Shown here piece after piece: positions 22,589-34,838 of a DNA stretch of 64,000 bases; positions within the stretch are counted from its first letter, which is position 1; each line of letters begins with the position of its first letter. Origin of the DNA: Aptenodytes patagonicus (lineage: Eukaryota; Chordata; Aves; Sphenisciformes; Spheniscidae); assembly GCF_965638725.1 (NCBI RefSeq), contig NC_134960.1, positions 6,140,501 to 6,204,500 of the forward strand, written 5' to 3'. The translations under genes were made by a program, and so were the position numbers. Under the pieces are notes generated by a model, which worked only from the letters and a program-made list of their open reading frames with translations, was not told the origin of the DNA and did not search any database.

Positions 22589-25500
22589 TTGGCAACAACT
22601 CAATTTTTTCTTTTGTACGACTGCAACATGAATCCTTTTGTTAATGCCTCAGAGGGCTTTTTTTAAGTGAAGGAATCAAGGAGGGACTAGGGGCAGAAAA
22701 TATATACATGGTTGTTTACTTTAGAATTAAATACTTGCTGTTAGTATTCCAATTTATGCTATAATGGACCTCTGCAGGAAGAGATTGATTTTAATTCTTT
22801 AGACTGGGAAAGCCGTTAGGTATGTTATAGAGGCTGCCATCTAGACGTTGTGATCACAGCCTGGATATTTTGATGGCTGTCTTGTGTGTCTTAGTTCATG
22901 TTCCTGATATGCAACCTTTATTCCGCAAGTGAAGCGGCTTCCTACCTTAAGACTGTCCTAAAGTTTCTATACCATTCTATAATACCAGTATCTCCAAGGC
23001 CTCCTTCAGCTCTTTGAGTTTCCCCCTTTCCTTAGCAAGGCAGCAGTTTCAGTCTGAAGACTGGGGGTTTCTAGAGCATGCTGAAGCAATCTGAGAGAGC
23101 GCTCATGCCACGAGGGTACAGCATTTTGCCATAGTTAGGATACCATGAAGTGTACCATAATTTAGTATACTGCATATTACAAATAATCTGTGCAGCTTTA
23201 CTGCTTGAGCCATTTTGGAGTATATTGATGAGTGAGGCGTGGATCCTGCAAGTTGATCTGACTTAAATGGCGCTCCACAAAAGTATCTCTGTGCATAGAT
23301 CAGTTTGCAGAGTCGGGGATCAGAAAAAAACTTTAAGCACTGGCTGCGCTTCAGAGACAGATCCTTTCATGTGCTTTTTGGAACAAAAATCACATTGAAC
23401 CGACACCTACAAAAGACAGGGAGGCTTGAAACTGAAGTAAAACACAACTAGGTTTGAGCATGCACCGTCTGATGTATATCACCTGTCAGAACAAGGAGAC
23501 GGCATCGTAATGGCTAAATAATAAAAAGTATTAATATGTTTTATGCCAAACTCTGACCATTAACACTTCTTAATATTCTTTTAAAGAAGTTTTAACAGTT
23601 GTCCACCCAACAGAAGAGCTTTGCCTGACAAAGCAAAGGTCCTGTGGACTAAGATGGAGGAGTTTCAGTGCTGCCTTAATCACAGTTCATCTGTAAATAG
23701 AGTACTTTCAGGAACAAGAGTTTTTAGGAACAAGTGATCAGTGTGAAGAATAATTAAAACTAGGAAGGAATCCTTGCTTTGCTGAGGAACACAATGAAAG
23801 ATCCACCTCTGGAGATTTGAGAATTGATTGTACAGTAATTGCCAGTCATGGCATAGATGCTTTCTGTGTAGGGAGCAATGGGCTGTTGCCCATTGATCAC
23901 CCCATGGTTTCTTCTGGTATAGTATGTCAGGGCTTTTCTCCAGTGGCAGAACTTGGAAAGCTGCTACTTTGGTTGCTCATTAACTCCACATAATCTACAT
24001 CAGTACAACCGTCGTTGGAGTAGCGCTGAGAACCAACTAGTGACGTGGCTGGAGTGGTGATACTTTTTTTAAACCACCAACAATAAACCCCACTTTCTTA
24101 GCTGGCTGTCGTTGTTGGTTTCAGCATTGTCTCATAAACAGCTGCATCAACACAACGGAGGGAGGTGATGAAGTGGAACATGGGGGGGACAGGGAAGAAA
24201 TCTCGAGTTGGCTTTGCCACGCAAGAGCATGGTTGTGGAACAACATTCTCAGGCTTGTTGGTTTAATTTGAAGTAAAAACAATCTATGAATAGTCTGGTT
24301 GCTTCTATCAGGATGTGGCTAGATGGGTAGAGTGTGAACGAGTTCTGTAATATCCTGATCTTCAGTTAGTTTAGCAACTCTAATATTAACAAGCATTTAA
24401 ATATCTAGAAATTGTTTTTTAGGAAGATTTTTGTATTTAGATACTGACATCTCTTGTCAAGCTCTCGTTCAGATCTATAGCAGGAATGCTGAAAATGAGC
24501 TCATGTCCAAATTACATTTAAAATAGCTAGGTTATCTCTTACTCCTGAGTTCTATTGCAAGGCTAAGAAAGCGAATAATGTTTTGTGTGGTGACTTCATG
24601 TTTTCACCCACAAAACAACAGAAATGTGGTAAGTATTCTGCAGATGCATAAAGGAAAATGTGGTAAGGAACGTTGTGGTATACGTGCCAGTATTTAGAAT
24701 AGCTTATTGAGTTGGACCAAGACAAGAAATTGTGCAGTAGTTACTCTAAACAAGAATTAATGTTCCATGTATTGTGAAGAATCATAACTAAATTGTCAAA
24801 TATGATTGTCTGGACACAACCAGTGGAGTGAGATCTGGTATTGTATTAACGTTTTGGAGTGTAAGACCATTCTCATTAGCTTTCTGAAGACGTTTGTAGG
24901 TGAAGCTTTTAAGCCTTGGTCTTACTGCCTATCTGCATTTTTAAAACTTGAAGCTAAATATTTTACAGTGCAGCTCTTCCTTTTAAAGTTGATCTTTTAG
25001 GTTCCATCTTATTCGTACAGTATAGAATTATGTAATGCAAATAATTCTTAAAGTAATTAGTGAACCTGACTGATCTTTTAATGTATTGGCATTTCAGAAT
25101 ACACTAAAATAGAAAATGCAAAAATCTGAACGTTGTATAGTACTCATTAGCTAGCCAAAGTGTTTCTAGGGATGCCAGTTAAAGGTCAGCCTTTGCTTTG
25201 CAGTTTGGTTTTGCGTTAACGTTTGTTTTGTATACAGCAGCCTTTTACTATAGGCATAATTACATACAATTGCTGATAATTAAGAACTATTCTAATCATC
25301 TGGACTATGTCTATGCTACACTGAGAACACTTGGACATAGTATTTCTAATCATAAAATGTTGAGTTCTTTATCGTGAGTCAGATAAAACAGATCTATCTT
25401 GTAGGTCTGTCTGGAAGGTGGAGCCGTCAAGGACCTCTGTGCTGAATTGTGCCTTTTGTATTCTGACCATTTTAGAGTTCCTTTTTGAACCCAAACTAGT

Positions 25501-28500
25501 CTTTATAGCAACTGAACATGGAAGTGAAAATTGCTTCTTTGCACTAGTGAAACTATGGTAAATAAGTTTTTCACGCCTTCCAAGGTTTAGGGGGTTACAT
25601 GTACACCATTAAAATATTGGGCTGCAGGTTGCTCATCTGATAGGAAGGTGTGATTGCAAGAGGAGTGGAGGGGTGGCAGGTCGGGCAGGAGGAGAAGTAG
25701 AGGTTTGGAAAATGGCAACCTGCTACACACCTTGTAACCAGCCAGTTTGCATTTCTATACACAAGTAATTAAGGAGGACAAAGAAACCTTAATTAAGTTT
25801 GAAATACCTGCAGGTCAAAACTTAATAATACGGTCGTCTTAAAAATATGAATTGACTGATTTTTGGACTTAACAAAATTTAAAGCCTGATCTAGTCAGTG
25901 CTATATAGCTCTATAGTCTAATCAAGTCTTCCTGATTTGAAAACAGCAAATATCTCCTTTGACATTTATGGCCCAGTTGATCTGAACCGGGATGCTTTGC
26001 TTCTCTTAAGTTTCAGGAGGGTTATGTCTCATTTTAGTCAGCTTCTGCTAGATTAAGGGTTTTGCAGAACTTTTACAGCTTTATAGATTTTTTGAAAGAA
26101 TATTAAAGCATTTGTCAACTTCTGAGTTTTGTGTAGTAGAACTTATATATGCAAAATCAAATAACTCATCTGATTAGCCATATTCCAGATATACTCACAT
26201 GAACTAATGGGTATTGACTTAATCAGTATCTTGTATTTATTATTACATAGTTGTAATGCATGTTCACATCCCACTGCATTATCTAAGTCTGAAAAAGAGG
26301 AAGGGTAAGTTGTGGTTTTGTATTGGCAGTCATGTAAAATTCTAGTTTTAGAAGTCTTCAAAATACGATGAAGAAGCATTACTTTCCTGATGAAGCCATT
26401 AAATCTTAATATGGTAACAGCCACTAAAATGTGATCCTACCAAGTGAAAAAGCACTTGGAATGAATCAGTTGACTTTGTGTTGACTCAACAGCATTTTTA
26501 TTTTTTTAATTTAGATTATTCCAACATTAAGCTATAAATTGGGTTAAAGGGATCTTGACACTTTCCCACACATTACAGTTGAGTCTCCTGGGGGTGAGGA
26601 GTGTTTCAGGAGTCATTCTTGTGCTGCTCCCCTGGGCTGCTCCGGTTCTGCCTGTGGCCACAGCTGTTACGTGCCATCCCTCCCCACACTAGGTAAAAGG
26701 AAATTTTTAATTCACAGCATGTATTCGGAAAAATTCAGGTGTTACCCTTTAGCTAATTTCCCAATTGATTTTTCCTAGTCTTATTTTTTCAATACTATAT
26801 ACTTACTGTAAAAAGAAAAATTACTTGAACAGCCTTTTTTAAATAAAATGCCAAGAGTGTTTGCACTAGTCAACAAATAAGAGGTGTTTACACAACAGAC
26901 TTGATATTTACCTAAAAGTAGCATACTAGTAGGAAAAAAAAAATCTGTGTTTTCTTGCAACACTGATGTTTTCTTTGTGTATATTTCAATAGAGCAATCT
27001 TGTTCACTCCTACAAAGTTAAATGTAAGGGTGTATTTCAGTAGATAGGCAAGTCCTCAAATTTCCATTTATTCAGCATCAAAATATCTGTATTTTTAGTT
27101 CTAATAGTATGCATTCCTCTAATTTGAGGAGGCTTTAATTCTTTCAATTTTTTTTCTTTTAGGTGGTGGCTTACACCTGCATTTCTGAAGTTTGGTTTAT
27201 CTACTTGCACACTTGTGTATTGTAGCAAAATATAGCCAGAAGCTGTATTTCATAGCAGGATGCAAGTATTCTTCCATATTATGGTGTATACCTGCTAGTA
27301 GTTGGGAAATCCAAAACTGTAGGTGTATGTTAAGATTTATTTTTAAAAAAACAAAGTTTCAATTTAGCATGTTCTGAATAAGACATTGAAAGAAGTAAGA
27401 CTGATGTGAAATTTAGCAGGCTTTGTAGGAACAGTATCAGGCATACAGAAAAAACCATTTAATTCTCTAGTTTAAGTTTTCTGTCTTGGGGCAGGGGAGG
27501 GGGTCCCAAATAATTTTAAATGAGTTTAGCTGAAGTACATTAAATTTACTTCACGTGACACGAGGTTTAGCAGGGATGCGTTGGGTACTTGCTTCCTTTC
27601 CTCATCATGGTATCTTGGCTATGGATATTTTTTCCATCACTGTTCTGTATTAAGATCACTGTCTAGTTTGTTGCCGATGCATGGTATAGACCGAGGATAA
27701 ATCCAGTCATTGAGTCAACTCACCAAGTGTGTAAATTCTGTAGGGACTGACCTTTATGATAAGCCTGTTGAAGCTTCTGTTGCTTTTCTGTGAGAAGACA
27801 GATGTTGCACCTTGTCATCCCAGGCAGGGACAGTGTCCGTTTTACGCCGGGTTGTTGCTTCATTTGCCTGTACTTCAAGCTGAAACGTAATTAAGTTCCC
27901 ATAGGAGTTCATAACTTGCTGAGTGAAGTGCCACCAGTGACAGGACAGTGAAAGCAGTAAGCTTGATTCATTCTGGAAAAGCGCTTGTTTAAAGAACAGT
28001 TAGTGGGTCTTTGAGCGGGAACGAGCAAATCTTGAGTTTTATAGTAAAAACTGAAATACACCACTATGTAATTACCTTAAAGAATTTTTTCCAAAGCGTA
28101 GTAGTTATCTTTTAGATGTACTTCTGTTCCCTTTGAAGAGGGGCACTGTTTGGAGTTTAAAGCAGTAATTTCTGTTCATTCTAATAAAGCTCAACAGTAG
28201 AGAGTAACCCTTTAAATACAGGTTAACATTTCTGATTAGCCTATACATCGCTCGAACTGCTACAACTTTAAGTTATCTAAAAAGCAGTGTACTTTGCCTT
28301 CAGTTAGGATTTCAGACTTTGTTCAGTGTTACTATTTAACTGATGCATGGGTGAGGGTGGTTGGAAGCAAGATTTTGCTTCCTGCTGTGTGAGAAGAGAT
28401 TCGGGGAGGTATGGCCAGAAGGACAATTATGTTGTTGTCCTGATTTCAATCCCGTAAACAGCTGTGCTGCAAATCCACACGTACATTACTGCTATACAGG

Positions 28501-31500
28501 AATAATAATACAGGAAGCTAGGCTCCCTCGAAGATATTTTTTTTTCCTCCTCCCCCTTAGCATTTGGGCAGTTTAATTCTCTTAACCAGCTCCTTTTGTT
28601 ATCAGACAAAAGTCAGTGCTAATGCGAGAGTGAAGTGGAAATACACGGTCCTGGGGAGGAAGGAACTGCAGCGGGACCAGCTTAGTTCTGCTTCATGCGT
28701 CGTAAAACCACAGTGCAAGCGGCTGGTGGGGGGGTTGAGGAGGATCCTAAATTAACTTTGAATTCAAGACATACCAGTCAATTTAAGAAACACTTATAGT
28801 TATGGGGAAAGTAATTGGAACCCATTTTCAAATGAAACTTTGGATTGCGTGGAAGAGAGTTTCAAGGTTAAAGGCGCAAGGCTACAAATGAGTTGTCTGG
28901 GATGAGCTTCCAGTATTGGGGTTTGGAGAAAGAAAGAAAAGTCTCCCGTATGTGCTACCATTTTCTTACAAAATCTTTGAGCAACTTAATGGTTTATAAT
29001 TAATAGGAAGTACTGTAGATAGCATTCGATCCTGCTATTTTTCAGCAGTGCAAAAGTCATTTATTTGGTAGGTAATACTGTACTGCATCGATAAATGGAA
29101 AATGACTTAAATTACCTTGTTACTTCTAACTTTGTTAGATCTAGATTTGTATAGTTTATTGGCTGTTTCTAATTAAAGTCACAAGAAGTTTGAGTAGTTC
29201 TGCACTTGATCAGGTGTGGTGCTACGTTGTTTACTTCCCCCTCCTGGCTGTCTTCTGATCTAGACCAGCTTATTAGCGATAAGTAATATCAGGTAAAGGG
29301 TGGGGAGAAGTCAACAGAAGTCATCAACATGCATCAAGAAGTTTCAGAAGCAGAGTTGTAATGCTTCACCATAGTGATCTTGAGGTATTTCTAAAGGTAC
29401 TCACATATTTGTAAGTGGGATTTGTAAATGCTGCTTAGTAGGTATTGAAATAGTTATTTCAGAGTAGTTGATTAGATCAGATAAAGTTGTATCTGAATGT
29501 TAACCTATGCTGCTCTCACTTGTTCCTTGTTTTCTATGAAGTTTTAGAATTCACGTTTTCTTTGCCTAATTTAAATTTTGATATGGAAGAAGCTGATGTT
29601 TCTAGGAGAGTTTTTGTAGCAATCTTGCTATCTACATTTATAGCAAAGCTAATACTATAAAGGATTGATGGTACTTGGCCTACAGGAGTTGTCTAATACA
29701 TTTAGTTTTGAAATAGAGTTAGTTTATCTGTGGTATTATAGAAAGTATTTCAGGAAATGAAGAACTGCTGTAGTATTTTCTGTTGGTGGCTTTTTAAAAA
29801 AAAATCAGCATTAAACTATCATGACGATCATTTTCGAAAGAGCACGTTTTTTGAGAGTAAGCAGTAAGGGTTTTTTAAACCCATTTTGATTAAATCCTTC
29901 TCCCTACCATCTTCCAATTTCATAAAAATGGCAGAAGGGAAGAACAGGAAAAAAGTCACCGTCTTTCCTGCCCTGTCATTCAAAGCAGTTTCCCCAGACT
30001 ATCATCTCTGCATTTTAGAGGCATTATTTATTGGTGATTTACGTAGTCATCTGGAGCATTAACTACTTCATAGTCCGGCTTCCACCTTACACACGCCTAT
30101 AGCCTAGGAGACGTACCATTTCCAAAGCCTTGTTGGGCAATGGTCTGAACTCCCTTCGTTCTTCTACAGCTAGCAGTATAGCTAAAACAGCTTGGCGTTC
30201 GGGCAGCTCCTTCTTTTCTAGGCCACCACCTTCTCCTGACGCCGTACCCTTCATGGCACTGGTGCTGCGGCTGTAAGTGCTCCTCAGGGGCAGGGCAGCA
30301 GCTGTTGCATAGCGCAGCACACCCGCTCACGTGGCTGCTGCTAATCACGCCATCTCTTGTCCAGGACAGTTCTCTGAAACAACACCTAGCCTGGCTGTTC
30401 ATCACCTGACTGCATTCATTGCTTTAATCTGGAGAGACAGGCAGCAATCGGTACAGGTGCACCGCAACCTGTGAATATTTGGCTTTGTCTCCAGTGGTCT
30501 GTTCCTGAGTCAAGCCGGAGCCAGTGCTCCATCATCCACTTGTATTCGCCAACTTTGTCAGCTCTTCTTCTAACAGGTTGCCCTCCCTTGACTTTACAAC
30601 CTTCAGGTTTTTTCTTTCTCTTTATGATCCTCATCATCCTTGCCCTGCACTGAAGGGTCTTTTCTGCCGCTGCTCTCCCTTGCCCTGTCCTACTGCCTTT
30701 CTTTCAGTACCTCTGTGCAAACAAGGGCTTAAAACTGGGTCTACGCTGAAGGCTCAAGATCTAATTCCCTGTGTCAGACCCTTTGCACTGCTGACCTCAT
30801 TGGCCTCTTTTGGCTCAGTTTCTTTGAGGTAAGGGGTGTTAATTCTGTGTTGGGACTAAATGACCTTGTGTGGGAATGGGCAGCCATGCTCCTCTTGAAG
30901 TCTCAAGCTCTCCTGCTTTTACAGCTATTTAAATAACAATTTTAATAACCTGGTACAAGATAATAAACAATTTCATTTGCATTCAAACGTATTTAAATGT
31001 CCTCTTCATTAAATTTTTATAGTCTGGGGTGTGTTCCGGGCATCCATGTCATATCTTTGTTTATAAAGATTTTCTCCTTTATGAACTAACTTGCTGTATG
31101 TGATAACAGCCTAATGTCCAGTGGTGCTTTCCACCGTCTGTGTTGGTGTGACTGAAAATTACAGGTGGTGTAAGCTCTTTTGAAAATGATCATCATGATA
31201 GTTTAATGCTGCGGTTACCAATGGCTCTAAGGTTGTTCAACACCATTTTATGGGTCTTGCTAAAAATTGCTTTAGTCTGACAAAACTGTATCACTTAATC
31301 TGACGTTTACCTCAGCTTTGATGTTTAACTGTAGCAGCTCAGCAGGCTCTAAATTTGGATTTGGGGAGGTGGAGAAAGGAGGAGAGACAGTGATTTGTAA
31401 AAGAGACTGATTTTCTTGAACTACTCCATGCTGTGAAGTTTTGAAATGCAATTCAAGGTATTGCGCTTGTGTTTTATGATGGCCTATGAAATACGACCCA

Positions 31501-32062
31501 AATTTAGCCTTGCTCTCAGGTCCTGAGAAATCTTGAACTCTACGTGATGGACAAAGACGCGCTAACACTTGGTGTGACAGTATCCGTGGTGTTCTGGGGT
31601 GGCCGATGTCAGTGATGCTGTCGGTCATCAGCGGCTCCTTCAGCCAGGACTCTTGAGCATTTGCTGCTTTTTTTGCTCCTGGTAATCCTAAACAGCAGAG
31701 AATCATCCACGGTGAAATGCAGCAGTGAGATAGGGAAAACCATCAAGAGCAGGAGCTTTAATGAAGGGAGAGTAGTGCCATGGACGGACCGGGAGCGCGG
31801 GGTCACCAGGATCCAGTGTTAAAACCTCAAATTCTTAAATCTCTAATTGTTTTAGCACACATTAACAAAACCCACTGAAAAAGTATGTCATCCTTTTCTG
31901 GTAGTGAGGAGCGATATGCTGCTGGTACTAGCGAGGCTGTTAATTAGTGTGTGTGATTGAGCGTGCTCTGGGGAATGTTCGTGTTTCTGTACTGAATGAG
32001 ATTTCTGTCTCTAGTATACCTGCTTCATTTCTTGAAAAATTGGAACATATTTATTAATTCAG

Positions 32063-32101
32063 GGAGCTGCAGGAAGAGAAAGCATCAAATGACTGAGGAA
32101 G
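32063..32101 (+). other. CNOT6: Candidate 39-nt alternative exon with in-frame ATG
   Basis: An acceptor TTATTAATTCAG (AG at 32061-32062, with a branch-like TTAAT) precedes 39 nt that end in a good donor GAAG|GTAAAT at 32102. If this exon is joined to the next one at 34213, the ATG at 32089 reads M-T-E-E-G and runs straight into the conventional start M-P-K-E-K, so it would add five residues. CNOT6L, as I recall it, has an analogous five-residue extension (MRLIG) split at the same place by an intron whose downstream exon also begins GA-ATG. The polypyrimidine tract is only moderate and no transcript evidence is available, so this is a candidate coding or UTR exon. Confidence 0.4.
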
Positions 32102-32606
32102 GTAAATGTTTCCTGACAAACTGGAGCGTTTCTACGTGGCATTGGTCTTTGTGAATTATATATAATTATATATAGCAATTTCAGAAGAGATGCTCTCCAC
32201 ATTACCATATATTAGTGCACTAGTTGCATAGTTATTGCAGGGAGAAGTTACGCTTTTACCTTTCTGGTGGTTATAATCCAGTCTTACGTCCTTTAATTAG
32301 CTCAGTTTGAAGAAGAAAGTGTTACACTTGGTGATTCCAGTACCCTGGGTACTCAAGTGCCTTCACTCTTTAAGGAGCTCCACCCAGCTGCTATTTATAA
32401 TCTCATCCTTTTACCCACAATTCACTTTTTAAAGGGGAATTTCTTTTCACTGCAGAAATCTGTTTTTGACCAGTAGTGGGAGTGGGAAAGAGGAGTGTGA
32501 ATTAGTATAAGAGCTGTTGTATTAAAGTAAGCGTGTAGTGCCTAAAAGCTTTATTTTAGTTAAGATGCGTAATTAGCTGGAAGTTTTGGGGGGGTTTCTG
32601 TTTTGG

Positions 32607-32623
32607 TTTTTTTTTTTTTTTTT
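32607..32623. repeat. Poly(T) tract (T17)
   Basis: A homopolymer run in intron 1, preceded by G-rich sequence. Confidence 0.85.
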
Positions 32624-34212
32624 AAACATGCGGAGTAAATATTTTCCAGTAAATTCAATAAACAGATAATAAGTCTGGTTGATAGTCCAATTTACTAACA
32701 GTTATTCCTTGATTATTCTCTATATAATTACAACACTTTTCTGATGTATTCACTTTGTCCAGGGATATGAAAAAATTAGAAAGCCTTAAAAGACCTGGTA
32801 GGTAGGTGTGCTCATGATTTTGACTAGTATAGCTTCTTCTTTATTGAGTGTTTTTGGGTAGTATTACAATATTGCTGTAATGTATTTTGCTTAATAATTG
32901 CATAATATTGCTCGTAATGTGTTTGTAAATGTGATTTGAGGCAGCATTGTTTAATTTCTCTATTTCATATAAATAATTTTATAGCTTGTTGCTTGTGCCT
33001 TTCTGTATGTATTTGGATGTGGCAGCTTAAGATGGTGAAATCTTTGCCATAAAAGCTCTTAGATATATGTAGGGCAATGCAAAAGCATTACTCTTATTTG
33101 TGATAAATGCGATTTATATTGGAAGCCCTATGTGACTTGAAAACACGGAGCTAATTTGTAAATTTATATAGTATTGATTTAGTTATTTAAAATCTGTGTA
33201 AGCTGGTTTTCCTCTTAAGCTAACTAAAACCCAGATGTATTTCTCCTGGGACAGGGGAGAGCTAGCTCATGGTACAGGGAGGGTTATGGCGCAGGGCTTT
33301 ATTATGGAGCCAGGAATGCCTTCCCCCCGCCCTCCCCCCCTTTGCAGTGAAATAGTACAAGTATGTTGATGTACAGGAAAGCTGGAAGGAGGGGGGAGTT
33401 TTTTGAGAGGAAGGAGTTTTTTTGGAGAGGATTTTTTGCCACTTCTCTCTCATGGTCCATGATTGGGTATGGTAAAAAGAGGTAAGGCATTAAAAAAATT
33501 GTTTCTTGTAAAGTTATCAGGAATAACGTGAGAGAGTGAGAGAAATGGAGTTAAATTTCAGTGTTAAACACCTGGCTGAAGAAAATGATAGAAATGTCTA
33601 TCTCAGGTACAATATTTTCAGACTGAAAAGAGTAGAATGAGGGTTGGATTAAAAGCTATCATTTTTCAGACTTAAAGAACTGAGGATCTTTTTGAAACCT
33701 TAATTCTTTTCTTGGATGCTGAATTGCGTGAAAAGTTGAGAATTGCAGTAAACCTGGAACTGATAGATAGTCAAGGTTACTAGCAAATGTTTTCTTTATA
33801 GTTTGTATGAGGGGGAATCCGGTAGTGGTCATCATGGCTTTCTGAAGTTTCATTGTTGAAGAACCAAGAGCCTGCAGTAGGATGGATTGATTTTGAAGGA
33901 CACAGTGACATACCCATGAAAGGTGGCAGGACAATTTTTATGTTGGTTTACAGATTTTGTTACATTATTGGGTGGGGGGTTAGGCTGTCATCTGCCATTC
34001 TAGGAGCATCAGGAATCCGTGTTCTTCTGTATTATAGCAGTCTTTCCCGCTCAGTGGAGTTTGTAAATGGGCACAGGTTATCTTTATCTGAAGTTCTGAA
34101 AAGTATTTGGAGCCAATGTCCAATACAAAAATTAACTGAAACGGAAATTACCTTTTAAAGAATTCTCAGTATATAATATCTTAATTAATTATTTGTCTTT
34201 TTGTCTCAACAG

Positions 34213-34326
34213 GAATGCCCAAGGAAAAGTACGATCCACCTGATCCACGGAGGATGTACACAATTATGTCCTCAGAGGAAGCAGCCAACGGAAAGAAATC
34301 ACACTGGGCAGAGTTGGAAATAAGTG
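34213..34326 (+). CDS. CNOT6: CNOT6 coding exon 1 (start codon exon)
   Basis: The acceptor is TTTTTGTCTCAACAG|GA with a strong pyrimidine tract; the donor is AGTG|GTAAGA. The ATG is at 34215, two bases into the exon, and encodes M1 to S37 plus the first base of G38. This start gives MPKEKYDPPDPRR, the conserved N-terminus of the family. The base at -3 comes from the upstream exon and would be G for either candidate donor, an acceptable Kozak context. Confidence 0.95.
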
Positions 34327-34807
34327 GTAAGAAACTGAGGAATGGTCCTGAGTTATGAACTCATTGCAAGTTAAGAGTAGCCTACGTAGCATGGGCTTGG
34401 ACAAGAAGTCTGGAGTGGAGTTACCTACCTTGAAGTGAGCCAGCACGCCAACACAGCAGCTGCCAGCCTTTGGGTGTGCCAAGGGAAGAGGTTGGGTTGG
34501 GATAATGTAGGGAGCTGTAGGAGAGGTAAGTTGAGGCAGGTGGGGAATCATAATGTGTAGGAAAGTTGGGAAGATGAGGATAGGGATGTGAGCTCTTTGT
34601 GTTTTAAGAAGGTGGGGTGGGTGAGAGCATGGATTTAAGATACAGTTTGTCAAAGAGAAGAGGGTGAAGTTGGGATTGATATATAGACGTATGCTGTTAC
34701 TGCAAGTAATGTAACAACAATGTTGTATTAGTCCATGACAGTATGGTTTCTATTGAAGCAGAAGTTTCCAGTTCAAAAGCGGTTGTAAATCTTTGCTCTG
34801 TTCTTGA

Positions 34808-34838
<31 letters not shown>

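Larger units (their letters stand above)
19047..34212 (+). other. CNOT6: CNOT6 intron 1 (about 15 kb)
   Basis: The stretch between the probable first exon and the start-codon exon. Its first kilobase remains CpG-rich, with long G-runs, and the rest is AT-rich. Contents that can be supported are a promoter-like cluster at 19970-20015, an octamer-type site at 19549-19556, a CR1-like fragment around 21355-21470, homopolymers at 22573-22588 (A16) and 32607-32623 (T17), and a candidate 39-nt exon at 32063-32101. No other coding exon is recognised on either strand. Confidence 0.6.

Noticed and set aside
31272..31706. 144-codon minus-strand frame in CNOT6 intron 1
   Set aside because: No domain or motif is seen, and no splice sites or poly(A) signal fit it. 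It is consistent with a chance frame.
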